Assembly (NCBI RefSeq): GCF_014203595.1
Contig: NZ_JACHJK010000007.1
Coordinates: 451,527-515,526, forward strand
DNA length: 64,000 bases
Source of the DNA: Streptomyces echinatus
Lineage (GTDB): Bacteria > Actinomycetota > Actinomycetes > Streptomycetales > Streptomycetaceae
Direction of reading: 5' to 3'
Shown here piece after piece: positions 40,712 through 49,152 of this stretch. The position numbers were made by a program, and so were the translations under genes. Numbering within the stretch: position 1 is the stretch's first letter; the number at the start of each line of letters is the position of its first letter. The notes under the pieces are model-generated. The model was not told the origin of the DNA. It did not search any database and saw only the letters and a program-made list of their open reading frames with translations.

Positions 40712-41206
40712 TTACGTGCTTGCGGGTGTACGGGTGGTCTCTTCGACTACGGGGGTGGGGAGCCGCAGCGGGGCGGACCGGCAGTCGCCGAAGCTGGCGC
40801 GCAGGCGCGTCATCAGCCGGATCAGCTGGCCGACCTCCTCGTCGGTCCAGTCCGCCAGCCGCTCGGCGAGCAGATGCGTGGTCCGCCGGGACAGCTCGTC
40901 GAGCTGCTCCAGACCCTCGGGCGTCAGGCGCAGGATGCGCGAGCGCTTGTCCGCGGGATCCGGGTGCCGCTCGATCCAGCCGCGTGCGGCGACATGCGCG
41001 ACGTGCCGGCTGGTCACCGACATGTCCACGGCGAGCAGCTCAGCGAGCTTGCTCATGCGCATGTCGCCGTGGCGGCCGAGCAGGGTCAGCACGGCGGCCG
41101 AGCCGGCCGGGCAGTCGGGCGGCAGGATCCGCCCCATGTCCCGTTTCACGGCTCCGACGGCACTGAGCTGACGCGCCAGCTCTTCAAACTGCGGCCGCTC
41201 GGCCAT
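40712..41206 (-). CDS. MarR-family repressor of the MFS operon
   Basis: The 164-residue winged-helix protein has MRMSKLAELLAVDMSVTSRH as the recognition region and RHPDPADKRSRILRLT as the wing. GGGAGG precedes the ATG at 41206. Two TTGC-N5-GCAA palindromes lie just upstream, so autorepression with the MFS gene is likely. The inducer is probably an exported drug-like compound. Confidence 0.92.
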   Translation of the reverse strand: MAERPQFEELARQLSAVGAVKRDMGRILPPDCPAGSAAVLTLLGRHGDMRMSKLAELLAVDMSVTSRHVAHVAARGWIERHPDPADKRSRILRLTPEGLEQLDELSRRTTHLLAERLADWTDEEVGQLIRLMTRLRASFGDCRSAPLRLPTPVVEETTRTPAST

Positions 41207-41224
41207 CACACCTCCCGTATTCGT

Positions 41225-41266
41225 TGCTTGGGGCAACCATAGGGTTGTTTGGTTGCTGAAGGCAAA
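41225..41266. promoter_or_regulatory. Two TTGC-N5-GCAA palindromes before marR
   Basis: TTGCTTGGGGCAA (41225-41237) and TTGCTGAAGGCAA (41254-41266) share arms and spacing, 29 bases apart, with the first 19 bases from the MarR start. Confidence 0.7.
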
Positions 41267-41422
41267 CAAACAGGGGGTGGGTGGCGCAAAAACTTGGCAA
41301 AGGCAAGTATTGCGAACGTAAATATGCAGGTGAGGATGGGTGGTCTGCCCCGTCCGATCCGCTGCCGTCCCCCCGGGTCCCGGCTTGGGCCGCCCGGGGC
41401 CTCTTCGCTAAGGTCTCGGGGC

Positions 41423-41620
41423 ATGGCTAACACCCAGGGCCCCCAGGGCAATTACGACCCCGCCGGCAGCACCCAGATGTTCCGCGCGTTCGTCGACGAG
41501 GCTCCCCAGGGGCGACAGCAGCAGCAGGCGGCCTCCTCCGGCCCCCGGGTCGGTCTGATCATCGGGGTCGTCGTGGTGCTCGCCGTGGTGGCCGGCGTGG
41601 CCTGGCTGGCGCTGAAGTAG
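41423..41620 (+). CDS. Small single-pass membrane protein
   Basis: The 65-residue protein has a polar N-terminal half (MANTQGPQGNYDPAGSTQMF, Gln-rich) and one C-terminal membrane helix (about 43-63; GLIIGVVVVLAVVAGVAWLA). No family name is known to me. It converges with a lipoprotein gene, the stops being three bases apart. Confidence 0.75.
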   Translation: MANTQGPQGNYDPAGSTQMFRAFVDEAPQGRQQQQAASSGPRVGLIIGVVVVLAVVAGVAWLALK

Positions 41621-41623
41621 CGG

Positions 41624-42421
41624 TCAGTCCCACACGACGGAGACGTCCCGCGTCTCGATGTGCATGCCGAGCGGCACCCGCCAGGCGTCGACGCACACCG
41701 TCCACACGGGGCTCCTGCGCGCGCCCGGCGGGAGCGGCACCGGAAGCGCCACGGTCGACTCGACCGTTCCCCAGTCGATGCCGAGCCCGCCGATGATGTG
41801 CGTCCCGAACGTCACCGCGCCCGAACGCACCCGCGTGCCGCCCGAGTTGCGGAAACCGACGGTCACCTGCTGGCACCAGCGCTTGTCGGTGTCCTCGGTC
41901 ACCGGGTCGCCCCAGGACAGGGCGGCCGGCGTGGCGGGTGTCGTACGGCTCGGAGCCGGGCTGGGCGAGGCGGGCGGTGGTGTCGTACGGCCGTCCCCAC
42001 CGCCACCGGGCTCCGGGGTGCCCGGGGCGGGGTCCTCCGGGGGCCGGGCGGGCGTCTGCGGAGCGGCCGGTTCCGGCGTGCCGTCGTGCCCGGGGCCGTG
42101 GGACACCGCCGGACCCGTCGTGCCGTCCGGTCCCGTCACACTGTCCGGCCCCGTCGCGCCCGCCGGAGCCGTCGGGGAGCCGGCTGGGCGCGGGGCGTCC
42201 CCGCGCGTGCCGTCCCTCTTCGCCCCGTCCAGCGGCACCAGGCTCACCGGCGCCGTCGGCACCACGGCCGTCGGACCGCTCCGGCCCGCGCCGACCGCGG
42301 TGTAGCCGCCCGAGCCGCCGCCCCCGCACGCGGCCAGCACCCCGCCCAGACAGACGACGGCCGCCGACGCTGCCGTAACGGCGCCTCGGCGGCCACGAGT
42401 CCCTGTCGTCGTACGAAGCAT
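41624..42421 (-). CDS. Secreted lipoprotein, unknown function
   Basis: The 265-residue precursor has a twin-Arg-like basic start (RGRRGAV) and a lipobox ending LAAC at about residue 32. A Pro/Thr/Gly-rich linker to about residue 165 precedes a beta-sandwich-like domain (WCQQVTVGFRNSGGTRVRSG to HIETRDVSVVWD). The end domain has two Cys that may form a disulfide. It is probably anchored to the outer membrane face with an extended spacer through the wall. Confidence 0.82.
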   Translation of the reverse strand: MLRTTTGTRGRRGAVTAASAAVVCLGGVLAACGGGGSGGYTAVGAGRSGPTAVVPTAPVSLVPLDGAKRDGTRGDAPRPAGSPTAPAGATGPDSVTGPDGTTGPAVSHGPGHDGTPEPAAPQTPARPPEDPAPGTPEPGGGGDGRTTPPPASPSPAPSRTTPATPAALSWGDPVTEDTDKRWCQQVTVGFRNSGGTRVRSGAVTFGTHIIGGLGIDWGTVESTVALPVPLPPGARRSPVWTVCVDAWRVPLGMHIETRDVSVVWD

Positions 42422-42596
42422 CCCGCCATGGTGGCTGACGCTCCGTCAGATGTGAACCCCGTGCGCGGACCGCGGGAGGGGCGGCGCCCCGTAACGGGTG
42501 CGGGGAACCGCGCGACCAGCTACGACGGTGCCGCGGCCGCCTGACGCCCGACGCGTCAGGCGCACGTCCCGGCCGCGGCTCCTCCCCGCGGAGTGC

Positions 42597-43538
42597 TCAG
42601 TCGGAGATCAGTCCGTCGCGCAGCTGGGCCAGCGTCCGGGTCAGCAGCCGGGAGACGTGCATCTGGGAGATGCCGACCTCCTCGCCGATCTGTGACTGGG
42701 TCATGTTGGCGAAGAAGCGCAGCATGATGATCCGCCGTTCCCGGGGCGGGAGTTTGGCCAGCAGGGGCTTGAGGGACTCGCGGTACTCCACGCCCTCCAG
42801 GGCCGTGTCCTCGTAGCCGAGCCGGTCGGCCAGGGAGCCCTCGCCGCCGTCGTCCTCGGGGGCCGGGCTGTCGAGGGAGGAGGCGGTGTAGGCGTTGCCG
42901 ACCGCGAGGCCGTCGACCACGTCCTCCTCGGAGACGCCGAGCACGGCGGCCAGCTCCGTCACCGTGGGAGAGCGGTCCAGCTTCTGGGACAGCTCGTCGC
43001 TGGCCTTGGTGAGGGCCAGGCGCAGCTCCTGGAGCCGGCGCGGGACGCGCACGGACCACGAGGTGTCACGGAAGAAGCGCTTGATCTCGCCCACGACCGT
43101 CGGCATCGCGAAGGTCGGGAACTCCACGCCCCGTTCGCAGTCGAACCGGTCGATCGCCTTGATCAGGCCGATGGTGCCGACCTGGACGATGTCCTCCATC
43201 GGCTCGTTGCGTGAGCGGAAGCGCGCGGCCGCGTACCGGACCAGCGGCAGGTTCAGCTCGATCAGGGTGTCCCGGACGTAGGCCCGCTCGGGGCTGTCCT
43301 CGTCCAGCGCGGCCAGGCGCAGGAACAGCGACCGGGACAGGGTGCGGGTGTCGAGGTTCGCCGCGGGCTGCGGGGCCGGGAGAGCTTCGGCGGCCGGGCC
43401 GGCGGCCGGGGACGGCACGGCTTCGAGGGCCGTGACGCCCTCGAAGCCGTCGAGGACGTCGAGAGCGTCGAGCTCCTTGGGCGCTGCCTCGCTCATCGTG
43501 GGCGTCAGCACCTTCGAGCTGCCCTGGTCTGCGGACAT
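42597..43538 (-). CDS. sigN: Stress/development sigma factor SigN (SigB/SigF family)
   Basis: The 313-residue sigma factor has an acidic, Ala/Pro-rich leader (about 1-65), region 2 (LPLVRYAAARFRSRNEPMED, TIGLIKAIDRFD, FPTFAMPTVVGEIKRFFRDT), region 3 and region 4 with TQSQIGEEVGISQMHVSRLL. It is next to SigF in the order known for sigN/sigF in S. coelicolor, where SigN acts in the subapical stem of aerial hyphae and drives nepA. GGGGGTGG precedes the ATG. Confidence 0.88.
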   Translation of the reverse strand: MSADQGSSKVLTPTMSEAAPKELDALDVLDGFEGVTALEAVPSPAAGPAAEALPAPQPAANLDTRTLSRSLFLRLAALDEDSPERAYVRDTLIELNLPLVRYAAARFRSRNEPMEDIVQVGTIGLIKAIDRFDCERGVEFPTFAMPTVVGEIKRFFRDTSWSVRVPRRLQELRLALTKASDELSQKLDRSPTVTELAAVLGVSEEDVVDGLAVGNAYTASSLDSPAPEDDGGEGSLADRLGYEDTALEGVEYRESLKPLLAKLPPRERRIIMLRFFANMTQSQIGEEVGISQMHVSRLLTRTLAQLRDGLISD

Positions 43539-43896
43539 GCCACCCCCTTTGGGTCGCGGGACGGTCGCGGCGGCGCTGACTTTCGAGCAACGCAGCCTTC
43601 ACCTGAATACCGGAGCCGGAGCCACGGCAAACGCGCTTCCCGCAGAATGTCACATGTCGGCAACGCGCTGTACCGACATGTCGACACGCAGGTTGCGAAT
43701 CCGCCCTGGAAAGAAGGGGTCTGACGGTTATTCGGGCCGCAACTGTCGGCATCGGCCCTGGTGAGCGATTCGCCCGCGCCGGTTACCGATCGATCGGGTT
43801 TGCGATGCAGTGCTGTTCGGGCCGTGCTTCCGTGCGCCCGCTATGCATCGGCCGAACGCCTTGTGTGCTTCGGCTCCGCGCACGCAATGCCCGGGA
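43539..43896. other. Intergenic region between sigF and sigN
   Basis: No gene is supported. It contains the sigN promoter and a 9-bp inverted repeat at 43652-43681. Confidence 0.6.
43652..43681. promoter_or_regulatory. Inverted repeat upstream of sigN
   Basis: ACATGTCGG and CCGACATGT are perfect complements separated by 12 bases, about 115-145 bases before the sigN start. It is a candidate operator. Confidence 0.55.
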
Positions 43897-44727
43897 CTAC
43901 GCGTCGATCCGATTCGCGGAGCGCAGCCGCTGGAAGCTACGGGCGAGTAGTCGCGAGACATGCATCTGGGAGACGCCGAGTTCCGCGCTGATCTGTGACT
44001 GGGTCAGATTGCTGTAGTAGCGCAGGAGAAGGATTCGCTGTTCGCGCTCGGGGAGTTGGACGAGGAGATGGCGGACCAGGTCGCGGTGTTCCACGCCGTC
44101 CAGGGCCGGGTCCTCGTAGCCGATCCGGTCCAGCAGGCCGGGCAGTCCGTCGCCCTCCTGGGCGGCCTCCAGCGAGGTGGCGTGGTAGGAGCGCCCCGCC
44201 TCGATGCAGCTGAGCACCTCGTCCTCGCCGATCCGGAGCCGTTCGGCGATCTCCGCGGTGGACGGCGAGCGGCCGTAGAGCGTGGTCAGGTCCTCGGTGG
44301 CGCTGTTGACCTGCACCCACAGCTCGTGCAGCCGGCGCGGGACGTGGACCGTGCGGACGTTGTCGCGGAAGTAGCGCTTGATCTCGCCGACGACGGTGGG
44401 CATCGCGAAGGTCGGGAACTGCACGCCCCGGTCGGGGTCGAAGCGGTCGATGGCGTTGATCAGGCCGATGGTGCCGACCTGGATGACGTCCTCCATCGGT
44501 TCGTTGCGGGAACGGAAGCGGGCGGCGGCGTAGCGTACGAGCGGGAGGTTCGCCTCGATCAGCGCTCCCCGTACCCGGTTGTGCTCCGGCGTGCCGGGGG
44601 TGAGCTGCTTCAGCTCGGTGAACAGCACCTGGGTGAGTGCCCGGGTGTCAGCACCGCGGCGCTTCTCGGGGGCCGGCGGGGGCGGGGCTGCCGCCTCGTC
44701 CTGAGGCGGCGCAGTACTGGCCGACAC
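43897..44727 (-). CDS. sigF: Sporulation sigma factor SigF
   Basis: The 276-residue sigma factor has region 2 (LPLVRYAAARFRSRNEPMED, FPTFAMPTVVGEIKRYFRDN), region 3 and region 4 (LTQSQISAELGVSQMHVSRL). The start SASTAPPQD and the RRGADTRALTQVLF segment agree with SigF of S. coelicolor, which acts in maturing spores. I prefer the GTG at 44727; a TTG at 44754 would add nine residues. No anti-sigma gene is adjacent. Confidence 0.9.
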   Translation of the reverse strand: MSASTAPPQDEAAAPPPPAPEKRRGADTRALTQVLFTELKQLTPGTPEHNRVRGALIEANLPLVRYAAARFRSRNEPMEDVIQVGTIGLINAIDRFDPDRGVQFPTFAMPTVVGEIKRYFRDNVRTVHVPRRLHELWVQVNSATEDLTTLYGRSPSTAEIAERLRIGEDEVLSCIEAGRSYHATSLEAAQEGDGLPGLLDRIGYEDPALDGVEHRDLVRHLLVQLPEREQRILLLRYYSNLTQSQISAELGVSQMHVSRLLARSFQRLRSANRIDA

Positions 44728-44866
44728 GGTCAACGCCACCTCTTCGTCCGTCAATCATCCGTCAAAAGCGGTCATAGCATCACAAGACATGTGCACTGTG
44801 TGCAAGCACCGCATTACACCGTGTTGTCGCCAAACTCCAACAAGTTGAGGCGTATAACAGACGAAA

Positions 44867-44894
44867 GCCCCCCACCGGAACGGTGAGGGGTTGT
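44867..44894 (-). terminator. Terminator of the Dabb gene
   Basis: On the minus strand CCCCTCACCG and CGGTGGGGGG pair around TTC, followed by CTTTCGTCTG, just beyond the Dabb stop. Confidence 0.75.
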
Positions 44895-44908
44895 GGGGAG
44901 TGCGCGGC

Positions 44909-45202
44909 TCAGATCTCGTAGTCGGCGATCACCCAGGTGGCGAACTCGCGCCAGAGCGCGACGCCCGCCTGGTGGGCCGGGTGCTCCAGATAGCGCTTGA
45001 GAGCGTCGGCGTCCTCGACGGCCGAGTTGATCGCGTAGTCGTAGGCGATCGGCCGGTCGCTGATGTTCCAGGCGCACTCCCAGGAACGCAGCTCCTCGAT
45101 CTGGTCGCCGAGGGCCCGGAAGGCCTCCACGCCGGCCACGACCCGCGGATCGTCGCGCTCGACGCCCTCGTTGAGCTTGAAGAGGACCAGGTGGCGGATC
45201 AT
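44909..45202 (-). CDS. Dabb (stress-responsive alpha/beta barrel) protein
   Basis: The 97-residue protein matches the dimeric alpha/beta barrel Dabb family: MIRHLVLFKLNEG, IEELRSWECAWNISDRPIAY and HPAHQAGVALWREFATWVIA. The family includes small cyclases and decarboxylases as well as proteins of no known activity. It lies ten bases downstream of the small membrane-protein gene, so both are probably one transcript. Confidence 0.9.
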   Translation of the reverse strand: MIRHLVLFKLNEGVERDDPRVVAGVEAFRALGDQIEELRSWECAWNISDRPIAYDYAINSAVEDADALKRYLEHPAHQAGVALWREFATWVIADYEI

Positions 45203-45212
45203 GCGGTGTACC

Positions 45213-45392
45213 TCAGCTCTTTCCTCCGTTGGCGACCCAGGTCATGAAGTCGCCGATGGCCCTGGCCGCGTCCGATATGCCCTCGAAGCCTATCTGGACG
45301 TAGTCGGCCGCCTTGGCCGGGTCGGTGATGATCACGTACAGCGCGAAGACCACGAGCACGTACACGGCGATCTTCTTGGCGTTCACCGTCAC
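45213..45392 (-). CDS. Small membrane protein
   Basis: The 59-residue protein has one hydrophobic helix (about 6-24; KIAVYVLVVFALYVIITDP) and an amphipathic tail (VQIGFEGISDAARAIGDFMT). GGGGAGG precedes the GTG at 45392. Its role is unknown; it precedes the Dabb gene. Confidence 0.8.
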   Translation of the reverse strand: MTVNAKKIAVYVLVVFALYVIITDPAKAADYVQIGFEGISDAARAIGDFMTWVANGGKS

Positions 45393-45607
45393 CGCGGCCT
45401 CCCCACGTCGCTGACTGCTCAGAGCGTTGTTGATAATCGCACAGAGGCTCGCGTCCGACGGATGGGGGCGTGCGGCGGGTCGGGCTCCCGGCGGCCCGGA
45501 CCCGGGAGGCGCCCGTGACTCCGGAGGAACCCCGCACGACGCGCGGCCGCAGACACCCCGCCCGGAACGGCGAGAAGGGCCCCGTCCGGTGGACGGGGCC
45601 CTTCTCA

Positions 45608-45648
45608 TCTGCGGTGGCGGAGGGATCCGAACCCTCGGTGACTTGCGC
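45608..45648 (-). repeat. tRNA-Ser(CGA) 3'-end fragment (att-like)
   Basis: Read on the minus strand it is the T arm (GAGGG-TTCGGAT-CCCTC) and acceptor end of a tRNA-Ser without the rest. Differences from the intact tRNA are one base in the acceptor strand and two in the T loop. Confidence 0.8.
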
Positions 45649-45693
45649 GTTGTGCTCGTCGTGCAGGCCGCTCGATTCGTGGGGACGGTGGGG

Positions 45694-46263
45694 TCAGGAA
45701 GGCTTGACCGCCGAGACCGGGGTGGCGGTCACCTTGTTGTCGCACTCGGCCCACCACCCGTCGTTCAGGGCGACCTGGTGCTTCCCGGAGCGCGGCAGCC
45801 CGATGACCATCGTCGGATACGCCACCGGGTCCTTGCCCGACACGCAGTAGCCGTCGGCCTCCCCCTGGACCTGGACGAAGGTCAGCTTCACCCACGCCTT
45901 GCCGTGCGGGCGGACCGTCACGGTGGCCGCCCTGCCGGTGGGGGTGACCTTGAGCGGGGTGTTGTGGGCGGGGGAGCCGTTGCCGGCGCCCGCGACCGTC
46001 GGATGGCCCTTCAGGACGCACGTCTTCCGGGAGACGTTGGTGAACTGCACGACTGCTGCCCCGGTCCCGGTCCCGACGGGCCGGTGGGCGGCCTGCCAGG
46101 CGCTGACCTGGAGGGCGGAGGCCGGGCAGGCCGGCGGCGGGGTGGAGGTGGTGGTGCTCGCCGCCATGGCGGTGCCGGGCAGGATGCCGGTCACCGCCGC
46201 CGCGACGGCCGTGACCGCCGTCGTCGCCAGAGCCGCCCTGCGAATGCCGTTGCTGTGCCGCAT
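45694..46263 (-). CDS. Secreted DUF4232-like protein
   Basis: The 189-residue precursor has a signal peptide (about 1-34, ending GTAMA) and a beta-rich domain. CPASALQVSAWQ, VVQFTNVSRKTCVLKGHPTV and the closing AECDNKVTATPV have the conserved Cys and strand pattern of DUF4232 proteins, which are extracytoplasmic and uncharacterised. The ATG at 46263 follows GGGGGACGAC. It is the only cargo of the tRNA-Ser islet. Confidence 0.85.
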   Translation of the reverse strand: MRHSNGIRRAALATTAVTAVAAAVTGILPGTAMAASTTTSTPPPACPASALQVSAWQAAHRPVGTGTGAAVVQFTNVSRKTCVLKGHPTVAGAGNGSPAHNTPLKVTPTGRAATVTVRPHGKAWVKLTFVQVQGEADGYCVSGKDPVAYPTMVIGLPRSGKHQVALNDGWWAECDNKVTATPVSAVKPS

Positions 46264-46507
46264 GCTGTCGTCCCCCTGAGTCGTCTCGTCCGCGGGTTTC
46301 GGTCGTCGGTCGTTGCCCCGCGGTACGTGTGGTCGTGGTACGTGAGTACAGACAGGGCGGGAGAGCGGCAGGGTTCCGTGCGGGACCACTTGTGACGGAA
46401 CGGTGACGACAGGCCGCACCCGTGCAGATGGCCGACACGGCAGATGTGGCGTTGTCGGCCATGCGCCGGACCGACTGAGACGGGAACGGGGGCGGAAGCC
46501 GAAGGGG

Positions 46508-46535
46508 CGCCCGGTTCGATGAACCGGGCGCCCCT
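46508..46535 (-). terminator. Terminator downstream of tRNA-Ser(CGA)
   Basis: GGCGCCCGGTTC and GAACCGGGCGCC pair around GAT on the 3' side of the minus-strand tRNA. Confidence 0.8.
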
Positions 46536-46543
46536 TCTCTCTG

Positions 46544-46628
46544 CGGTAGCGGAGGGATTTGAACCCTCGGTGACTTGCGCCACACTCGCTTTCGAGGCGA
46601 GCTCCTTCGGCCGCTCGGACACGCTACC
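46544..46628 (-). tRNA. tRNA-Ser (anticodon CGA)
   Basis: On the minus strand GGTAGCG pairs with CGCTACC. The anticodon stem CTCGC/GCGAG encloses CTCGAAA with CGA, the variable arm is long and the T arm is GAGGG-TTCAAAT-CCCTC. Confidence 0.97.
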
Positions 46629-46706
46629 GAGGGAGACCCTACAGCACAGTGGGGCGTGCTTCGAAATCGATGACCGGGGAGCCGGAACCGGCCCGGCGGC
46701 GGTTCC

Positions 46707-47138
46707 TCAGCGGTCCCGGAAGAAGTCCGTGAGCAGCCCGGCGCACTCCGCCGCGAGAACACCTTCGACGACCTCGGGCCGGTGGTTGAGCCGCCGGTCG
46801 CGGACCACGTCCCACAGGGAGCCGGCCGCGCCCGCCTTGTCGTCCCGGGCGCCGTAGACCACCCGGTCCACCCGGGACTGGACGAGCGCGCCCGCGCACA
46901 TCGTGCACGGCTCCAGGGTCACGACGAGGGTGCAGCCGGTCAGCCGCCACTCGCCGGTCACGGCCGCCGCCCGCCGGATCGCGAGCACCTCCGCGTGGGC
47001 CGTGGGATCACCGGTGGCCTCGCGCTCGTTGTGCCCGGCACCGAGCACCGTCGTACCGTCCGGGGACAGTACGACGGCGCCGACGGGGACGTCTCCGCCC
47101 CGGACGGCGAGCTCGGCCTGGTCCAGGGCGAGCCGCAT
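46707..47138 (-). CDS. tadA: tRNA-specific adenosine deaminase
   Basis: The 143-residue enzyme belongs to the zinc cytidine/adenosine deaminase family and makes inosine at tRNA position 34. DPTAHAEVLAIRRA holds the zinc His and catalytic Glu, and EPCTMCAGALVQSR holds the two zinc Cys. Length is normal. The next gene upstream encodes its usual actinobacterial companion. Its natural target would be tRNA-Arg(ACG), which is also in this window at 19215. Confidence 0.92.
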   Translation of the reverse strand: MRLALDQAELAVRGGDVPVGAVVLSPDGTTVLGAGHNEREATGDPTAHAEVLAIRRAAAVTGEWRLTGCTLVVTLEPCTMCAGALVQSRVDRVVYGARDDKAGAAGSLWDVVRDRRLNHRPEVVEGVLAAECAGLLTDFFRDR

Positions 47139-47197
47139 CGCGGCACGCCAGCGGTCACGGACCGGGTCCGGTGTGTCCCGCGGGTCCCGTGGCGTGG

Positions 47198-47728
47198 TCA
47201 GCGGACGGTCTCCAGGACCTCCGAGGCGCCCAGCGCCTCGGCGATCGTGCCCAGCGCGTCCTCGGCGTCCAGGGCGCGCAGCTCCTTCTCGCCGATGCCG
47301 AGGTCATCGAGGATCTCGCTGTCGCCCACCGGGCTGTGCGGCACCGCGTCGGCGCCGACGGCGACTTCCTCGTCGTCCTCGGACTCACCGTCCTCCGTGC
47401 CGTCGAGGTCCAGGGAGTCCAGGTCCGGGCCGTCGTCCGAGCCGGGCTCCCGGCCGAGCAGTTCGTCGGTGAGCAGCAGCTCCCCGTACGCGCTGCGCTG
47501 GGCGGCGGCGGCGTCCGAGACGTAGATGCGAGGGTCGTCCTCGCCGTCCACGCGGACGACTCCGAACCAGGAGTCCTCCTGCTCGATCAGGACGAGCACC
47601 GTGTCCTCGTCGGGAGAGGCTTCCCGGGCCAGGTCGGCCAGATCCGACAGGGTCTCCACATCGTCCAGCTCTGTGTCGCTCGCTTCCCACCCGTCTTCGG
47701 TGCGCGCGAGCAGTGCGGCGAAGTACAC
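47198..47728 (-). CDS. tRNA adenosine deaminase-associated protein
   Basis: The 176-residue protein starts VYFAALLARTEDGWEASDTE and has a beta-alpha core (DTVLVLIEQEDSWFGVVRVD) followed by an acidic linker and a helical end (EILDDLGIGEKELRALDAED). It is found beside tadA across Streptomyces, function unknown. I prefer the GTG at 47728, with GGGAGA upstream; an ATG at 47749 would add seven residues. Confidence 0.82.
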   Translation of the reverse strand: MYFAALLARTEDGWEASDTELDDVETLSDLADLAREASPDEDTVLVLIEQEDSWFGVVRVDGEDDPRIYVSDAAAAQRSAYGELLLTDELLGREPGSDDGPDLDSLDLDGTEDGESEDDEEVAVGADAVPHSPVGDSEILDDLGIGEKELRALDAEDALGTIAEALGASEVLETVR

Positions 47729-48031
47729 CGTGACTCTCCCACTGGTCATAGGCGTGCCGGTTGGGGGTCCCCCCGGCGGAGGTACGTGGGCGGAGAGAGC
47801 CTGGGCTCCGAGCCCCACCCACTCGGAATCGTGGCAGAAACAAGGCGTCCAGGGGACGTCTTCGGCTCCCTGTGTCTGGCTGTTTCGATCGCGGATCCGC
47901 GAACGGCTCAGCAGCGCACTCATTGCCGCCACCTGCGGATCGTACGCGGCTTTTCCCCGCGCCCACGCACGTCCACGTCCCCAACACCGCTGCGGACGTG
48001 GATCTTCCGCGCCGGGCACGGTTCCGCGGAG
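47729..48031. other. Intergenic region, no gene seen
   Basis: Holds the promoter of the tadA unit. No convincing coding frame is present. GTCCACGTCC and its near complement GGACGTGGAT at 47971-48004 form a likely hairpin just downstream of the gene at 48032. Confidence 0.5.
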
Positions 48032-48277
48032 TTACCAGCGGAACGTCCGCATACGCATCGCGTGGCGCAGCCGGGCCGCCTTGGCGCGCCGGGGCTGGAC
48101 CCGGTCGCGCAGCTCCCGGGCCTCGGCGAGATCGCGCAGGAACTGGGCGCGCCGTCGGCGGCGCTCGGTCTCGCTCTCGGGTTTGTCGGGATCCTTCCTC
48201 GCGGCCCTCGCCGCGGGGCCGGCCGCGTCGGCGGTGGGCCCGGAGGCGTCCGCGGGGAGGTCAGGCAGGTCAGACAC
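48032..48277 (-). CDS. Small basic protein, unknown function
   Basis: The 81-residue protein has a disordered acidic/Ala-rich first 30 residues and a strongly basic helix (ETERRRRRAQFLRDLAEARE, then RRAKAARLRHAMRMRTFRW). It could bind nucleic acid. The GTG at 48277 is chosen; the frame also opens at 48307. It is divergent from upp. Confidence 0.65.
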   Translation of the reverse strand: MSDLPDLPADASGPTADAAGPAARAARKDPDKPESETERRRRRAQFLRDLAEARELRDRVQPRRAKAARLRHAMRMRTFRW

Positions 48278-48372
48278 GTCACACCACCCCAAGTCCGTCC
48301 CTCCCACCTTCCCCGGACGGCCGGTTTGACGCCAGGGCGAGGGCGACTCGTGACGCAGGTACCGTTAGGGGC

Positions 48373-49008
48373 ATGCGTCTCCATGTCGTCGACCACCCCC
48401 TGGTCGCCCACAAGCTCACCACGCTGCGCGACCAGCGCACCGACTCCGCGACCTTCCGGCGGCTCGCCGACGAGCTGGTCACCCTGCTCGCCTACGAGGC
48501 CACGCGGGACGTGCGCACCGAGGCCGTCGACATCCGGACGCCGGTCGCCTCGACCACGGGCGTCAAGCTCGCCCGCCCCCGTCCGCTGGTGGTGCCGATC
48601 CTGCGCGCCGGCCTCGGCATGCTGGACGGCATGGTCCGGCTCCTGCCGACCGCCGAGGTGGGATTCCTCGGCATGATCCGCAACGAGGAGACGCTGCAGG
48701 CGTCCACGTACGCCTCGCGCATGCCGGAGGACCTCTCGGGCCGCCAGGTGTACGTCCTCGACCCGATGCTGGCCACGGGCGGCACCCTGGTCGCGGCGAT
48801 CCAGGAGCTGATCAAGCGCGGCGCGGACGACGTGACGGCCGTGGTGCTGCTCGCCGCTCCGGAGGGCGTCGAGGTCATGGAGCGCGAGCTGGCGGGGACG
48901 CCGGTGACGGTCGTGACGGCGGCGGTGGACGACCACCTGAACGAGCACGGCTACATCATCCCGGGCCTCGGCGACGCGGGGGACCGGCTCTACGGATCCG
49001 CCGAGTAG
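48373..49008 (+). CDS. upp: Uracil phosphoribosyltransferase
   Basis: The 211-residue enzyme salvages uracil with PRPP to give UMP. Its features are VVDHPLVAHKLTTLRD, PILRAGLGMLDGM, the PRPP loop VYVLDPMLATGGTLVAAI and the uracil-binding end HGYIIPGLGDAGDRLYG. The ATG at 48373 lies after GGGGC without a strong ribosome binding site. Length and motifs are canonical. Confidence 0.97.
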   Translation: MRLHVVDHPLVAHKLTTLRDQRTDSATFRRLADELVTLLAYEATRDVRTEAVDIRTPVASTTGVKLARPRPLVVPILRAGLGMLDGMVRLLPTAEVGFLGMIRNEETLQASTYASRMPEDLSGRQVYVLDPMLATGGTLVAAIQELIKRGADDVTAVVLLAAPEGVEVMERELAGTPVTVVTAAVDDHLNEHGYIIPGLGDAGDRLYGSAE

Positions 49009-49152
49009 GCACCGCGCCCACCGGGCGCGGCCCGGTCTCCGTCCGGAGCGCGGGCCGGCCCCGGACGGTCGTGCCCCGGAGGCGAAGACGCGTCCGGGCA
49101 GGACTCCGCTCATCCGCCCCGGTACGGCCCCGATTCTCCCCGGGGCCGCCGC

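Larger units (their letters stand above)
45608..46580. mobile_element. Islet between duplicated tRNA-Ser(CGA) 3' ends
   Basis: The 3' end of tRNA-Ser(CGA) at 46540-46580 recurs at 45608-45648 with three mismatches in 41 bases, in the same orientation. The two copies bracket one secreted-protein gene and no integrase. This is the footprint of an old integration, later trimmed, or of a tandem duplication. Confidence 0.65.
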
